Shown here: positions 16,664-25,542 of the stretch, piece by piece | How positions within the stretch are numbered: position 1 is the stretch's first letter | Layout of the letters: each line of letters starts with the position of its first letter | Assembly (NCBI GenBank): GCA_017963105.1 | Contig: JAGCTY010000086.1 | Location: 1 to 49,700 of the forward strand | Source: Lentisphaeria bacterium | Lineage (GTDB): Bacteria > Verrucomicrobiota > Lentisphaeria > Victivallales > UBA1829 | Length of the DNA stretch: 49,700 nt | Direction of reading: 5' to 3' | Notes under the pieces: generated by a model | Told to the model about the DNA's origin: nothing | What the model saw: the letters and a program-made list of their open reading frames with translations, nothing else | The model's database searches: none | Position numbers and translations under genes: made by a program

Positions 16664-17563
16664 TTATAACGAACGGCCGCTGAGCGCTCTGAGCGCGCCG
16701 AGATACTTCTCGCGGGTTTTCTCGACGACGTCCTGCGGCAGGGCGGGCGCCGGGGGCGTCTTGTCCCAGTCGAGGGATTCGAGGTAGTCGCGGACGAACT
16801 GCTTGTCGAGGCTGGGCGGATTCTTGCCGAGGACGTAGTCGGCTTTCGGCCAGAACCGGCTGGAATCCGGGGTCAGGACCTCGTCGATCAGGATGATCTC
16901 GCCGTCGTCGAGTTCGCCGAACTCGAACTTGGTGTCCGCGAGGATGATCCCGCAGCGTTCCGCGTGCTGCGCGGCGTCCTTGTAGATGCGGAGGGAGAAA
17001 TCGGAGAGGCACTCCGCCTTCTCTTCGCCGATCAGCTCGCAGGCTTCCTCGAACGTCACGTTCTCGTCGTGGCCCTCCTCGGCTTTCGTCGAGGGGGTGA
17101 AAAGCGCCTTGTCGAGCTTCTCGGACAGACGGTAGTCGTCGCGCACTTCATAGCCGCCGACGGTGCCGTAGCGCTTGTATTCCTTCCAGGCGCTGCCCGT
17201 CAGGTAGCCGCGCACGATGCACTCCATCGGGATAGGCTTCACCTTGCGCACGATCATCGAACGCCCCTCGAGGTCCTTGTCGTACTTCCGGAGTATTTTC
17301 GGGAAGTCGCTCACCTCCGAGCAGAGCAGATGATTCTGCGCCCATGAAATATAATCGAACCAGAACAGCGACATCGCGGTCAGGACGCGGCCCTTGTCCG
17401 GGATGCCGTTCGGCATCACGCAGTCAAACGCGCTGATGCGGTCGGTCGCTACAAATAAAAGGGAATCCCCTAAGTCGTAAACATCTCTCACCTTACCCCG
17501 ATGGGGTCGCGGGAGTTCGGGAATGTCGGTCTCGAGCAAAGCTCCGTTCGAGTCATATTTCAT
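16664..17563 (-). CDS. purC: Phosphoribosylaminoimidazole-succinocarboxamide synthase (SAICAR synthetase)
   Basis: Joins aspartate to CAIR with ATP in purine biosynthesis; cytoplasmic. The 299 residues correspond to the longer, yeast-like form of the family. Motifs in order: GKVRDVYDLGDSLLFVATD, RISAFDCVMPNGIPDKG, IPMECIVRGYLTGSAWKEY, LADTKFEFG and LIDEVLTPDSSRFW. It starts 16 bases downstream of rplU, so it probably shares the rplU promoter. PurQ is encoded just upstream on the same strand, so two purine genes flank a ribosomal protein gene. Confidence 0.95.
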   Translation of the reverse strand: MKYDSNGALLETDIPELPRPHRGKVRDVYDLGDSLLFVATDRISAFDCVMPNGIPDKGRVLTAMSLFWFDYISWAQNHLLCSEVSDFPKILRKYDKDLEGRSMIVRKVKPIPMECIVRGYLTGSAWKEYKRYGTVGGYEVRDDYRLSEKLDKALFTPSTKAEEGHDENVTFEEACELIGEEKAECLSDFSLRIYKDAAQHAERCGIILADTKFEFGELDDGEIILIDEVLTPDSSRFWPKADYVLGKNPPSLDKQFVRDYLESLDWDKTPPAPALPQDVVEKTREKYLGALRALSGRSL

Positions 17564-17579
17564 AAGGGCGGGGTCACTT

Positions 17580-17888
17580 TCACGCGATCGACAGGATCTT
17601 CACCTGGGTGAGTTCCTGGCGGTGGCCTTTGCGTCTGCGGCAGCCTTTGCGGCGTTTCATCTTGAATGCGATCAGCTTCGGACCGCGGAACTGCTCCACG
17701 ATCTCGGCTTCGACTTTGGCGCCGTCGAGCAGCGGGGTGCCGACCGTGAGGTCCGCGCCTTCGCCCTTGGCCAGAACTTCGTCGAACGTGATCTTCGCGC
17801 CGACTTCGCCTTCGATGCGTTCGACGGCAACGATGTCCTGTTCCTGGACTTTCAGCTGTTTGCCGCCGGTTTTGATTACTGCGTACAT
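17580..17888 (-). CDS. rplU: 50S ribosomal protein L21
   Basis: A 102-residue protein of the large ribosomal subunit. It starts MYAVIKTGGKQLKV, and near the C-terminus has the basic FKMKRRKGCRRRKGHRQ segment that binds 23S rRNA, both classic L21 signatures. Length is normal. In most bacteria rplU is followed directly by rpmA (L27); here the next gene is purC and no L27 gene lies in the window. The promoter is at 17949-17976. Confidence 0.96.
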   Translation of the reverse strand: MYAVIKTGGKQLKVQEQDIVAVERIEGEVGAKITFDEVLAKGEGADLTVGTPLLDGAKVEAEIVEQFRGPKLIAFKMKRRKGCRRRKGHRQELTQVKILSIA

Positions 17889-17948
17889 GTCTTTTCTCCG
17901 GGTTGCGGTTGTATGTGTATGCGTTTTTTGACTAAAAATAAACGATTT

Positions 17949-17976
17949 AATATAACGCCATTTTCCGAATCTTCAA
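17949..17976 (-). promoter_or_regulatory. Promoter of rplU-purC
   Basis: On the minus strand TTGAAG (17971-17976), 16 bases, TATATT (17949-17954), about 60 bases before the rplU start. This is the clearest promoter in the leader. Confidence 0.6.
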
Positions 17977-17996
17977 ATCATTTTCCTCTTTTTTTC

Positions 17997-18019
17997 CGAA
18001 AAATGACCGTTTTCACGGT
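17997..18019 (-). terminator. Terminator after purQ
   Basis: On the minus strand ACCGT-GAAA-ACGGT (18006-18019) forms a 5-base-pair tetraloop hairpin followed by CATTTTT. The stem is short and lies about 60 bases after the purQ stop. Confidence 0.5.
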
Positions 18020-18080
18020 TTCGCGGAGACGGAAAAGGACGGTTTCGAAGAAGTGCCTGGCGGGTTTTCCTGTCTGCCGA

Positions 18081-18890
18081 TCAGAGGCAGGAAGCCGCGA
18101 ACTCCACGGCGTTCTCGAAGATCACGCGGCCTTCGCCCCACTCGGGGAGTTTGCCTTCGAGCTTCTGTTTCTGCCAGTCGGGGGCGTTGAACGGGGACAG
18201 GAACGCCTCCGGGTGCGGCATGAGGCCGAAGATGCGGCCGCTCTCGTCGCAGATGCCCGCGATGTCGTTCAGCGAGCCGTTCGGGTTCTCCGGGAATCCC
18301 TTGGCGGGGGTTCCGTCGGCGGCGCAGTAGCGGACCGCGGCGAGGTGGCCGGACTCGATGCGCGCCAGCACGTCGGGATCGGCGACGAATTTGCCTTCGC
18401 CGTGGCGGATGGGCATGCGGATCACGTCGATGCCGCGCGTGAACACGCAAGGGGATTCCGGGTCGGCCTTCAGCGTGATCCAGTCGTCGCGGAACACGCC
18501 GCTGTCGTTCTCGGTCAGCGCGGCCTGCTGCGTGAGGTACTGGCCGTCCAGCGCGGGTGCGAGCCCCAGACGGGTGAGCGTCTGGAATCCGTTGCAGATA
18601 CCGATCACGAGCTTGCCGTCGGCCACGAATTTCCGCAGGTCGTCCGTCAGCTTGAATTTCAGCTTGTTCGCGAAGACCGTACCGGATCCGAGGTGGTCGC
18701 CGAACGAGAATCCGCCGATCAGGGCGAGGATATGGAATTCGCCGAGCGTGCGCTTCCCGGCCAGAAGATCGTTCAGATGGACCTGTTCCGCGGTCGCGCC
18801 GCAGGAGGCGAAAGCCGCCGCCGTCTCTTTTTCGCAGTTCAACCCTGCGCCGGTGATGATCAGTACCTTGACTTGTTCGCGTTTACGCAT
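18081..18890 (-). CDS. purQ: Phosphoribosylformylglycinamidine synthase, glutaminase subunit
   Basis: Supplies ammonia from glutamine for conversion of FGAR to FGAM in purine synthesis, working with PurL (and PurS). The protein is a class I glutamine amidotransferase: N-terminal VLIITGAGLNCEKETAAAF, LIGGFSFGDHLGSG, nucleophile Cys in GICNGFQTL, and the His-Glu pair in LMPHPEAF. At 269 residues it is longer than the small proteobacterial or Bacillus forms. The ATG at 18890 has GAAAGG eight bases upstream; the longer open frame reaching 19130 crosses the promoter and is not used. purL is not in the window. Confidence 0.9.
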   Translation of the reverse strand: MRKREQVKVLIITGAGLNCEKETAAAFASCGATAEQVHLNDLLAGKRTLGEFHILALIGGFSFGDHLGSGTVFANKLKFKLTDDLRKFVADGKLVIGICNGFQTLTRLGLAPALDGQYLTQQAALTENDSGVFRDDWITLKADPESPCVFTRGIDVIRMPIRHGEGKFVADPDVLARIESGHLAAVRYCAADGTPAKGFPENPNGSLNDIAGICDESGRIFGLMPHPEAFLSPFNAPDWQKQKLEGKLPEWGEGRVIFENAVEFAASCL

Positions 18891-18937
18891 GTCTGCCGCC
18901 TTTCGATCGTGATAATTATGAAAAAACAGTACCTTAT

Positions 18938-18965
18938 AATTTACATTCTTTCCCCGGAAAAGCAA
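18938..18965 (-). promoter_or_regulatory. Promoter of purQ
   Basis: On the minus strand TTGCTT (18960-18965), 16 bases, TAAATT (18938-18943), 47 bases before the purQ start. It is divergent from the promoter at 19075. Confidence 0.45.
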
Positions 18966-19074
18966 GTCCGCGGACAAAGGTTTCCCGAAATTCAGGCTGT
19001 GCCGGAGCGTCAGCCCGGCACTACCGCAGTGGAGGACTTGTCCTCCCAATTTCGCGGAAAAAGAGGGATGTTTC

Positions 19075-19103
19075 TTGAAATCACGGTCGCCGGGGGGTAT
19101 AGT
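19075..19103 (+). promoter_or_regulatory. Promoter of the exported glycosidase
   Basis: TTGAAA (19075-19080), exactly 17 bases, TATAGT (19098-19103), 48 bases before the start codon. Each hexamer matches consensus at five of six positions, among the best in the window. Confidence 0.65.
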
Positions 19104-19151
19104 AACAAAACACCTTTTCGCAAAAAACAACCTTCAGGAGCCGATTTACCT

Positions 19152-20780
19152 ATGATCTCACGCAGACGCATCGCTTTCTCGCTTTTCGGACTTTTCTTCG
19201 CCGCACAGGCTTTCGCACAGGGCGGGGCTGCCGCGCCCCAGACTGATGCAGCCGCGTCAGCGCCGCATTGGACCTGCGGCACAGAGCCGGCAACCGATGT
19301 CAAGGCTCAGGTCGAGGCTCCGGCATCCGTGCCGCAGTGGGGCATGTTCGAGGTGAAGATCACCGATTTTCCCGGCAACCCGGAAAGGATCCATGGCAGC
19401 ATCATGCGCGGCGACGTGATGGACAGCATCGCCGAGGGATTCCGCGATGGCGATCAATGGCGCATACGGTTCATGCCGAGGATGACGGGAAAAAACAGAT
19501 TCTCAATCGGCCCGGTCGGGGAAGAAGAGGCTCAATGGTACCTCTGGGGCAGCTTCGAGGTGACGGAACCGGAACCAGGCAGCCACGGTCCGGTGCATCA
19601 GGCGAAAACGTTCCATTTCGCCCACGAGGACGGCACGCCGTTCTATCCGGTCGGCACCACGTGCTACGCGTGGCTGAACCAGCCGGAAGCCGTACGGAAG
19701 CAGACCGTCGAGACGCTCTCCAAAGGCTATTTCAACAAGATCCGGTTCTGCATCTTCCCGAAGCACTATGTCTTCAACGAGAAGGAGCCCGACCTGTACC
19801 CGTTCCTGCTGAAGGAAGGCAGCGAGAAGGAATACGACTGGGACTACACGCGGCCGAATCCGGCGTATTTCGCGCGCATCGACGAGGCTGTCGAGACGCT
19901 CGGCAAACTCGGGATCGAGTGCGACCTGATCCTGTTCCACCCCTACGACAAATGGGGATTCAGCAAGATGCCCGCCGAGGCGAACGACTTCTACCTGACC
20001 TACATGGCGGCGCGCTACAGCGCATACGCCAACGTATGGTGGAGCTTCGCCAACGAGTACGACATCATGAAAAACAAGACGGTCGACGACTGGGAGCATT
20101 ACGCCGCGCTCATTCAGGAGAAGGACTGGTACCACCATCTGCGGAGCATCCACAACTGCGTGCCGTTCTACGACTACACGAAGCCGTGGATCACGCACTG
20201 CAGCATCCAGCGGCAGGATTTCTACGTCTGCGCCGAGCTCACCGACCAGTACCGCGGCAAATACAACAAGCCGGTCGTGCTCGATGAAATCCAGTACGAG
20301 GGCGACATCCCGTACATGTGGGGCAACATCGCCGGGCCGGAGCTCGTGCGGCGGTTCTGGGAGGCCACGGTCCGCGGCGGCTACGCCACGCACGGCGAGA
20401 CCTACGTCGGGCACGACGGCGTCCTGTGGTGGAGCCACGGAGGCAAGCTCTGGGGCGACAGCGCGCCGCGCCTGAAGTTTTTGAAAGAAATCCTGTACCA
20501 GACGCCCGGCCTCGGACTGCGCCGCACCATGCAGGAATGGGACGACCTCGCCGCCTGCGCCGAGAGCAATCCCAATTACATGCTCTTCTATTTCGGGCGC
20601 AATCGGCCGAAATACCGCGACTTCAACAAGCTCGACCCGGACGCGTCCTACCATGTGGAGGTGATCGACACGTGGAACATGACGATCGACGACCGCGGGA
20701 TCATGAAGGGGCGGTTCCATCTCGACCTCCCCGGAAAGGAGTTCATCGCGATCCGCGTGAGGAAAGTGAAGAGCAAATGA
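19152..20780 (+). CDS. Exported glycoside hydrolase-like protein (DUF5060/DUF4038-type)
   Basis: A 542-residue secreted protein, probably a periplasmic or surface glycosidase. Residues 1-22 are a Sec signal peptide (RRRIAFSLFGLFFAAQAFA). About 40-130 is a beta-sandwich like DUF5060 (VEAPASVPQWGMFEVKI). The middle is a TIM barrel with HFAHEDGTPFYPVGTTCYAW, a common entry motif of DUF4038/GH140-like enzymes. Candidate catalytic glutamates are E302 in WWSFANEYD and E379 in VVLDEIQYEGD; these roles are inferred from motif position. The C-terminal 90 residues look like a small beta-sandwich (DUF5605-like). The start is supported by the signal peptide and by AGGAG upstream. Substrate unknown. It is followed by pyrF after 66 bases. 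Confidence 0.78.
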   Translation: MISRRRIAFSLFGLFFAAQAFAQGGAAAPQTDAAASAPHWTCGTEPATDVKAQVEAPASVPQWGMFEVKITDFPGNPERIHGSIMRGDVMDSIAEGFRDGDQWRIRFMPRMTGKNRFSIGPVGEEEAQWYLWGSFEVTEPEPGSHGPVHQAKTFHFAHEDGTPFYPVGTTCYAWLNQPEAVRKQTVETLSKGYFNKIRFCIFPKHYVFNEKEPDLYPFLLKEGSEKEYDWDYTRPNPAYFARIDEAVETLGKLGIECDLILFHPYDKWGFSKMPAEANDFYLTYMAARYSAYANVWWSFANEYDIMKNKTVDDWEHYAALIQEKDWYHHLRSIHNCVPFYDYTKPWITHCSIQRQDFYVCAELTDQYRGKYNKPVVLDEIQYEGDIPYMWGNIAGPELVRRFWEATVRGGYATHGETYVGHDGVLWWSHGGKLWGDSAPRLKFLKEILYQTPGLGLRRTMQEWDDLAACAESNPNYMLFYFGRNRPKYRDFNKLDPDASYHVEVIDTWNMTIDDRGIMKGRFHLDLPGKEFIAIRVRKVKSK

Positions 20781-20846
20781 GGCGGACCTGAGGCAAAATC
20801 CGGCTTAAAACCGATTCAAGGCAACATAACATACATGGAGACCGAT

Positions 20847-21668
20847 ATGAACTTCTACGACAAACTCCGCGCCGCCTGGCGCAACAACAATTCGCTGGTC
20901 TGCGTCGGGCTCGACCCGGACCCCGCCAAACTCCCCGCCTGCGTCCGCGGCCTCGACAAGCCCGTGTTCGCGTTCAACAAGGCGATCATCGACGCCACAA
21001 AGGACCTGGTCTGCGCGTACAAGCCGCAGGCCGCCTGCTACGCCGCGCAGGACGCCGACGACCAGCTCGCCGAGACCATCCGCTACATCCACGAGGCCGC
21101 ACCGTCCGTGCCGGTCATCCTGGACGCCAAGCGCGCGGACATCGGCAACACCACGCGCATGTACGTTTCCGAGGCGTTCGAGCGCTACCGGGCGGACGCC
21201 GTGACCGTGAACCCGTACATGGGCATGGACGCGATCAAGCCGTTCCTCGACTGCGCCGACAAGGGCGTCGTGGTGCTCTGCCGCACCTCGAACGGCGGCG
21301 CGAAGGAGATCCAGGAGCTCGTGCTCCAGAACGGCGAGCTGCTCTACCAGTATCTCGCGGAACGCATCTCCACCGTGTGGAACTACAACCACAACGTCCT
21401 GCTCGTGACCGGCGCCACCTGCCCCGCCGAACTCGGCGAAATCCGCAGGCGCGTCGGCGACTCCGTGGCGCTGCTCGTGCCGGGCATCGGCGCGCAGGGC
21501 GGCGACCTGGAGGGCGTACTTCGCAACGGACTCACCGCGGACAAGACCGGACTGGTCATCAACTCCTCGCGCGGGATCATCTTCGCCTCGAACGGCGAGG
21601 ATTTCGCAGAGGCGGCCCGCCGCGAAGCGCTGAAACTCCGCGACGCCATCAACGCCTTCCGCGGCTGA
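20847..21668 (+). CDS. pyrF: Orotidine 5'-phosphate decarboxylase, type 2
   Basis: Decarboxylates OMP to UMP, the last step of de novo pyrimidine synthesis. The 273-residue length and the LDAKRADIGNT signature (K95 and D98) mark the type 2 group rather than the shorter E. coli type. Other marks are VCVGLDPDPAKLP, TVNPYMGMDAI, LLVTGATCPAEL and VPGIGAQGGD. The ATG at 20847 is preferred because GGAG lies six bases upstream; that GGAG overlaps an alternative ATG at 20835 that lacks its own site. It ends before a strong hairpin that separates it from a convergent gene. Confidence 0.94.
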   Translation: MNFYDKLRAAWRNNNSLVCVGLDPDPAKLPACVRGLDKPVFAFNKAIIDATKDLVCAYKPQAACYAAQDADDQLAETIRYIHEAAPSVPVILDAKRADIGNTTRMYVSEAFERYRADAVTVNPYMGMDAIKPFLDCADKGVVVLCRTSNGGAKEIQELVLQNGELLYQYLAERISTVWNYNHNVLLVTGATCPAELGEIRRRVGDSVALLVPGIGAQGGDLEGVLRNGLTADKTGLVINSSRGIIFASNGEDFAEAARREALKLRDAINAFRG

Positions 21669-21706
21669 ACCGAATCAAATCAGACCGGAAAAAACGACAA
21701 AACACA

Positions 21707-21744
21707 GGGCGGCGCGGACATTCTCCGCACCGCCCGATTCTTTT
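21707..21744. terminator. Bidirectional terminator between pyrF and the lipoprotein gene
   Basis: A 12-base stem with one mismatch (GGGCGGCGCGGA with TCCGCACCGCCC, 21707-21718 and 21724-21735) and a 5-base loop. T-rich sequence follows on the plus strand (GATTCTTTT), and the A-rich sequence before it gives T runs on the minus strand. Confidence 0.8.
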
Positions 21745-21771
21745 CTATTGGAAAACGAATTTACTTCCGGC

Positions 21772-22425
21772 TTACGGGTGGAACTTCACGGCCTCGAAAA
21801 AGAGGCCGGATGCCCGGATCAGGAAATCATTGTCGATGTCCTTTTCATAAGCCGTGCGGCCGGCGCCGATGTCGAAGATGTAGCCGGGGTTCTTCGGATC
21901 GAATGTGCAGAAACCATGCACAGCCATGAGCTTGCCGGTCTCGGGCAGACGCGCCACGATGTCGTATTCCACGCAGTTGTAGCCATCATGCTTCGTGATG
22001 CGCGTTTCGAGGCTGATGGCATACTTGTCCGGCGTGTATTTTGCCTTATAGAAATTCTGTATATCGGTGAGGCTCTTCCAGCCTTCCTGATTCTGAGCGT
22101 ACATGGCGCGGCCGAAGAAATCGGTCTGGGGCGGCAGATTCCGCACATAAAATTCGGCGTAATTGGAGGAATTGGAGAGCGCCGGAGCATAGTACTCTAC
22201 CACATCGTCCTTCGGGATCGTGATGTCGAACTTCTCGTATTCGAGCGTCTCGTACTTGTCGAGCGGGATGACGTACATATTCAGCGATGTATCGTAGTCC
22301 AGAAGTTTTTTCGTGTCTTCGAAGCGAGAACCGATCTTCGGCACCTCGAACGTCGTGGTGTTGCAGGAAGCCAGCAGAGCCATGCCGAGCACGGCCAAAG
22401 GCAGGAAACGAAGGGAAAGTCTCAT
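21772..22425 (-). CDS. Putative lipoprotein of unknown function
   Basis: A 217-residue protein with a lipoprotein signal: charged MRLSLR, a hydrophobic core and the lipobox LLASC, so it is predicted to be anchored in the inner or outer membrane. The mature part is mixed alpha/beta with no motif I recognise. It contains FYVRNLPPQTDFFG and ends in LFFEAVKFHP. The ATG at 22425 is fixed by the signal peptide. It starts 26 bases after the stop of the RNase R-type gene and is probably cotranscribed. Its stop faces the terminator shared with pyrF. No function is assigned. Confidence 0.8.
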   Translation of the reverse strand: MRLSLRFLPLAVLGMALLASCNTTTFEVPKIGSRFEDTKKLLDYDTSLNMYVIPLDKYETLEYEKFDITIPKDDVVEYYAPALSNSSNYAEFYVRNLPPQTDFFGRAMYAQNQEGWKSLTDIQNFYKAKYTPDKYAISLETRITKHDGYNCVEYDIVARLPETGKLMAVHGFCTFDPKNPGYIFDIGAGRTAYEKDIDNDFLIRASGLFFEAVKFHP

Positions 22426-22451
22426 ATCGGGAATCCTTATCTGAATGACGG

Positions 22452-24428
22452 TTAAATGACGGGACGGAACCGCGCCTGGCCGCGCACCAGGTCGATGCTG
22501 TCCAGCGCGATGTAGATGAAATCGCCGGGACGGTATCCGGTGTGGCCGCTCTCCATGCGCGAGGAATAGCGCGAATGACGGCGCGAAACGCGGGTGCGGA
22601 AACGCGAGAGCGGGACGGAACCGAGCATCCCGAGTTCGGGGATCTCGCACATGAGCCCGGACGAAGTGACTTTCTGGATGATCGCCTCGTACATGGTGGT
22701 GTTCTCCAGCGCGCCGCTGTTCTTCAGGAAATGAAGCTTCATGCGGTCGTTCGCGGCGTAGAACGCGTTGTCGTTGCGTTCCTCCTTCTTCGAGCAAAGC
22801 ACGGCGATCTCCGCGAGCTTCTGTTTGGAGCGCAGGCGTTTGTTCAGATCGAGCGCGAGCAGCTGCTGATGGAGCGCCAGGTCCGGGTAACGCCGGATCG
22901 GGCTGGTGAAGTGCGAATAGCGCATCTTGCCGAGGCCGAAATGAAGTTCCGGGTTCTCGCTGTAGCTCGCACGCGCCATCGCCCGGAGGAACCGCGACAG
23001 GATCACGGGCTTGCGGTGGTCGTCCGGAAGTTTTTCGAGGAAGTTCATGCAGGCGGTGCGTCCGGACGCGAGGTCGCCCGCGGAGATGCCGAACGCCTCG
23101 GAGACGAACCCTTCGAATTCGTCGAGCTTCTCGGGGTCGGGTTCGGGGTGGATGCGGAAGAGACCGCCGACGCCGCGCTCGATCAGCTCGTTCGCGACGG
23201 CCGAATTCGCGGCGAGCATACACTCCTCCACGATGCCGTCCGCGGCGCACGGGATGCGGCGGAGGAGCCCCCTGATCTCGTGTGTGGCCTCGTCGCAGAG
23301 CACGCGAATCTCCGGCACGTCGATCCAGAGGAACTGTTCGTGTTTCGCGCGCCAGCCTCGCATCTTCTTCACGAGCTTATGGAGGAGCAGCACGTTCTCC
23401 GCGTCCTGCTTCTTCCAGCCTTTCGGGCGTTTCGCCGGATCGTCCAGGAACGCCTGCACGGTGTCGTAGTCGAGGCGGCGGTCCACTTTCACGAGCGAGT
23501 GGACGCGGCGCGAGGAGAGGATCTTGCCGTCGCTGAGGCGCACGGTGAAGATTACGCTGTGGGCGGGGGAAAGGACTTTTTCGCGGAGGCTGATCTTCGC
23601 GGTGAGCGGTTTCGGAAGCATCGGCAGGAACTTGCCGGGGAGATACGAGGAGAACGCGCGGTACGCGGCGGCCTTGTCGAACTTGGAGCCGGAGCGGATC
23701 CATGTCGCGACGTCGGCGATATGGACGCCGAGCGTGATCACGCCGGCTTTGGACGAGGGCTGGACGGAGATGGCGTCGTCGAAATCGTGCGCGTCCGCGG
23801 GGTCGATTGTGAGCGTATACAGGGCGGAAAGGTCCTCCCGTTCGATCTCCAGCGGCGTGATCTTCAGCGCCTCGGCCTCTTCCTCGGCGGTGTAGGCCGG
23901 GGGCAAGCCGAATTCGGCGGCGATGGCGTCCAGGTCGTGCGCCACGTCGCCCGCGGAGCCGATCGAACGCTCCACATGGCCGCGGAGCTGTTCCGTATGG
24001 TTCGCGCCGTCGTCGAGCAGCTTCACCCGCACCCAGTCGCCCTTTCTGGCGTTGCGGGGCACGGAGTTCACGCGGATGGTCTCCGGCAGATGCTTGTCCA
24101 GCGGACGGATTTCGTGCAGGGAATCCAGGCAGCCGACCACGAATTCGCGGTTGCGGCCGGTGACGGACACGATGCGGCCGACCGGCCCGGATTTGCGTTT
24201 CGAATATGTCGTGTCGCGTTCGTCCGGAATCTGCTCGACCTCGACCGTGTCGCCGTCCAGGGCATGCCCGGTGTACTTGCGCGGGATGAAGAACTCGAGG
24301 GTCGGATCGCCGGGGACCTTCACGAAGCCGAACCCGGCGGACGCGGCGGAGAAGACGCCGCTGTAGAGCACCCGACGCCGTTCGCGGGACTGTCCGGACT
24401 GTCTGGATTGTTTTTTCGATTTAGCCAT
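22452..24428 (-). CDS. rnr: RNase II/RNase R family 3'-5' exoribonuclease
   Basis: Processively degrades RNA from the 3' end; cytoplasmic. The 658-residue protein is nearer in size to RNase II than to E. coli RNase R. N-terminal cold-shock-like domains include SGVFSAASAGFGFVKV. The RNB catalytic core has TIDPADAHDFDDAISV with the metal-binding aspartates and MRYSHFTSPIRRYPDL. A C-terminal S1-like part includes IIQKVTSSGLMCEIPELG. The ATG at 24428 is preferred over the one at 24449 because AGGAAAGG lies about ten bases before it. The next gene, a lipoprotein, is 26 bases downstream. The upstream region is divergent with panB. Confidence 0.9.
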   Translation of the reverse strand: MAKSKKQSRQSGQSRERRRVLYSGVFSAASAGFGFVKVPGDPTLEFFIPRKYTGHALDGDTVEVEQIPDERDTTYSKRKSGPVGRIVSVTGRNREFVVGCLDSLHEIRPLDKHLPETIRVNSVPRNARKGDWVRVKLLDDGANHTEQLRGHVERSIGSAGDVAHDLDAIAAEFGLPPAYTAEEEAEALKITPLEIEREDLSALYTLTIDPADAHDFDDAISVQPSSKAGVITLGVHIADVATWIRSGSKFDKAAAYRAFSSYLPGKFLPMLPKPLTAKISLREKVLSPAHSVIFTVRLSDGKILSSRRVHSLVKVDRRLDYDTVQAFLDDPAKRPKGWKKQDAENVLLLHKLVKKMRGWRAKHEQFLWIDVPEIRVLCDEATHEIRGLLRRIPCAADGIVEECMLAANSAVANELIERGVGGLFRIHPEPDPEKLDEFEGFVSEAFGISAGDLASGRTACMNFLEKLPDDHRKPVILSRFLRAMARASYSENPELHFGLGKMRYSHFTSPIRRYPDLALHQQLLALDLNKRLRSKQKLAEIAVLCSKKEERNDNAFYAANDRMKLHFLKNSGALENTTMYEAIIQKVTSSGLMCEIPELGMLGSVPLSRFRTRVSRRHSRYSSRMESGHTGYRPGDFIYIALDSIDLVRGQARFRPVI

Positions 24429-24510
24429 AACTGAAAAGCCTTTCCTCATGATAAACTAATCCGAAAAAGGAGAATTTCAAATCTTTTTCCGCATTCACGC
24501 CCTTTTTTTG

Positions 24511-24539
24511 TTGTACTTTTTTGTTTTCCGTGTTATATT
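24511..24539 (+). promoter_or_regulatory. Promoter of the panB-kinase operon
   Basis: TTGTAC (24511-24516), 17 bases, TATATT (24534-24539), 149 bases before panB. The -10 is good and the -35 is weak. The long leader after it contains no riboswitch that I recognised. Confidence 0.4.
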
Positions 24540-24688
24540 TTGTAATCCGGGGCGTCCCGGACGACAGCAGACAGGATGCACGCGGGCGCACGGAGCCGGG
24601 AATCCCGTATGGGGAGCCTTTCCGCGCGTCGGCCCTGTCCCGGAAACCAGGCAAACACACTATTTCAGTTCAGATACGGAGGTGCCGC

Positions 24689-25495
24689 ATGGCGGACATC
24701 GTGAAGAAAACAGTCCGGTCGTTCCGGAAAATGAAGCAGAACGGCGAGAAGATCGTGATGATCACCGCCTACGACGCGCCGACCGCGGCGTTCGCCGAAG
24801 CCGCCGGGATCGACTTCATCCTCGTGGGCGACTCGCTCTCCATGAACACCCTCGGATACGCCGACACCATCCCCGCCACCATGGACGTGATGGTCCACCA
24901 TGCGCAGTGCGTCCGCCGCGGCGCGCCGAACACCTTCATCGTCGGCGACATGCCGTTCATGACCTGCCACCTCGGCGTGGAGAATACGCTCCGCGAGGCC
25001 GCGCGGTTCATGCAGGAGGCCGGATGCGACGCCATCAAGCTCGAATGCACCCCGTCCACCCTGCCCTCCGTCCGCGCGCTCGTCGAGGCCGGGATCCCGG
25101 TCCAGGGGCACATCGGGCTGCTGCCGCAGTCCGTGAAGACGTCCGGCGGCTACCGGGTGCAGGGTCGCGGCGAGGAAGAAGCCGCCGAACTCATCGCCCG
25201 CGCCAAGGAACTTGAGGACGCCGGCGTCTTCTCCATGGTGCTGGAATGCGTCCCCGCCGAACTCGCAGCGAAGATCACCTCCGCCGTCGGCGTGCCTACC
25301 ATCGGGATCGGCGCCGGCCCGGACTGCGACGGCCAGGTGCAGGTCATCAGCGATCTGCTCGGCTACACCGAGGGATTCCTGCCGAAACACGCCAGACGGT
25401 TCTGCCACATCGGGACTATGGCGGAGCAGGCAATCGCCGCATACATCGCCGAAGTCAAGGGGAAGACCTTCCCCGCCCCGGAGAACTGTTTCTGA
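24689..25495 (+). CDS. panB: 3-methyl-2-oxobutanoate hydroxymethyltransferase
   Basis: Transfers a hydroxymethyl group from methylene-tetrahydrofolate to ketoisovalerate, giving ketopantoate for pantothenate and CoA. The 268 residues are the normal length. Motifs: MITAYDAPTAAFAEAAG, LVGDSLSMNTLGY with a metal-binding Asp, AIKLECT, VQGHIGLLPQS, and IGIGAGPDCDGQVQVISDLLG. The ATG at 24689 has GGAGG six bases upstream; the open frame extends to 24521 but the extra residues are not family-like. panC and panD are absent here. The next gene starts 47 bases downstream, apparently in one operon with two receptor kinases. Confidence 0.95.
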   Translation: MADIVKKTVRSFRKMKQNGEKIVMITAYDAPTAAFAEAAGIDFILVGDSLSMNTLGYADTIPATMDVMVHHAQCVRRGAPNTFIVGDMPFMTCHLGVENTLREAARFMQEAGCDAIKLECTPSTLPSVRALVEAGIPVQGHIGLLPQSVKTSGGYRVQGRGEEEAAELIARAKELEDAGVFSMVLECVPAELAAKITSAVGVPTIGIGAGPDCDGQVQVISDLLGYTEGFLPKHARRFCHIGTMAEQAIAAYIAEVKGKTFPAPENCF

Positions 25496-25542
25496 ATCAC
25501 CCGTTTCCAACCAACAACTCCAGCAAGAAAGGAGCCTTTCCC

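Noticed and set aside
18891..18965. Purine riboswitch before purQ
   Set aside because: Only about 70 bases follow the upstream end of the promoter and no three-way-junction pattern was seen.
24521..24688. N-terminal extension of PanB
   Set aside because: The added residues are not family-like and run through the promoter; GGAGG sits correctly before the ATG at 24689.
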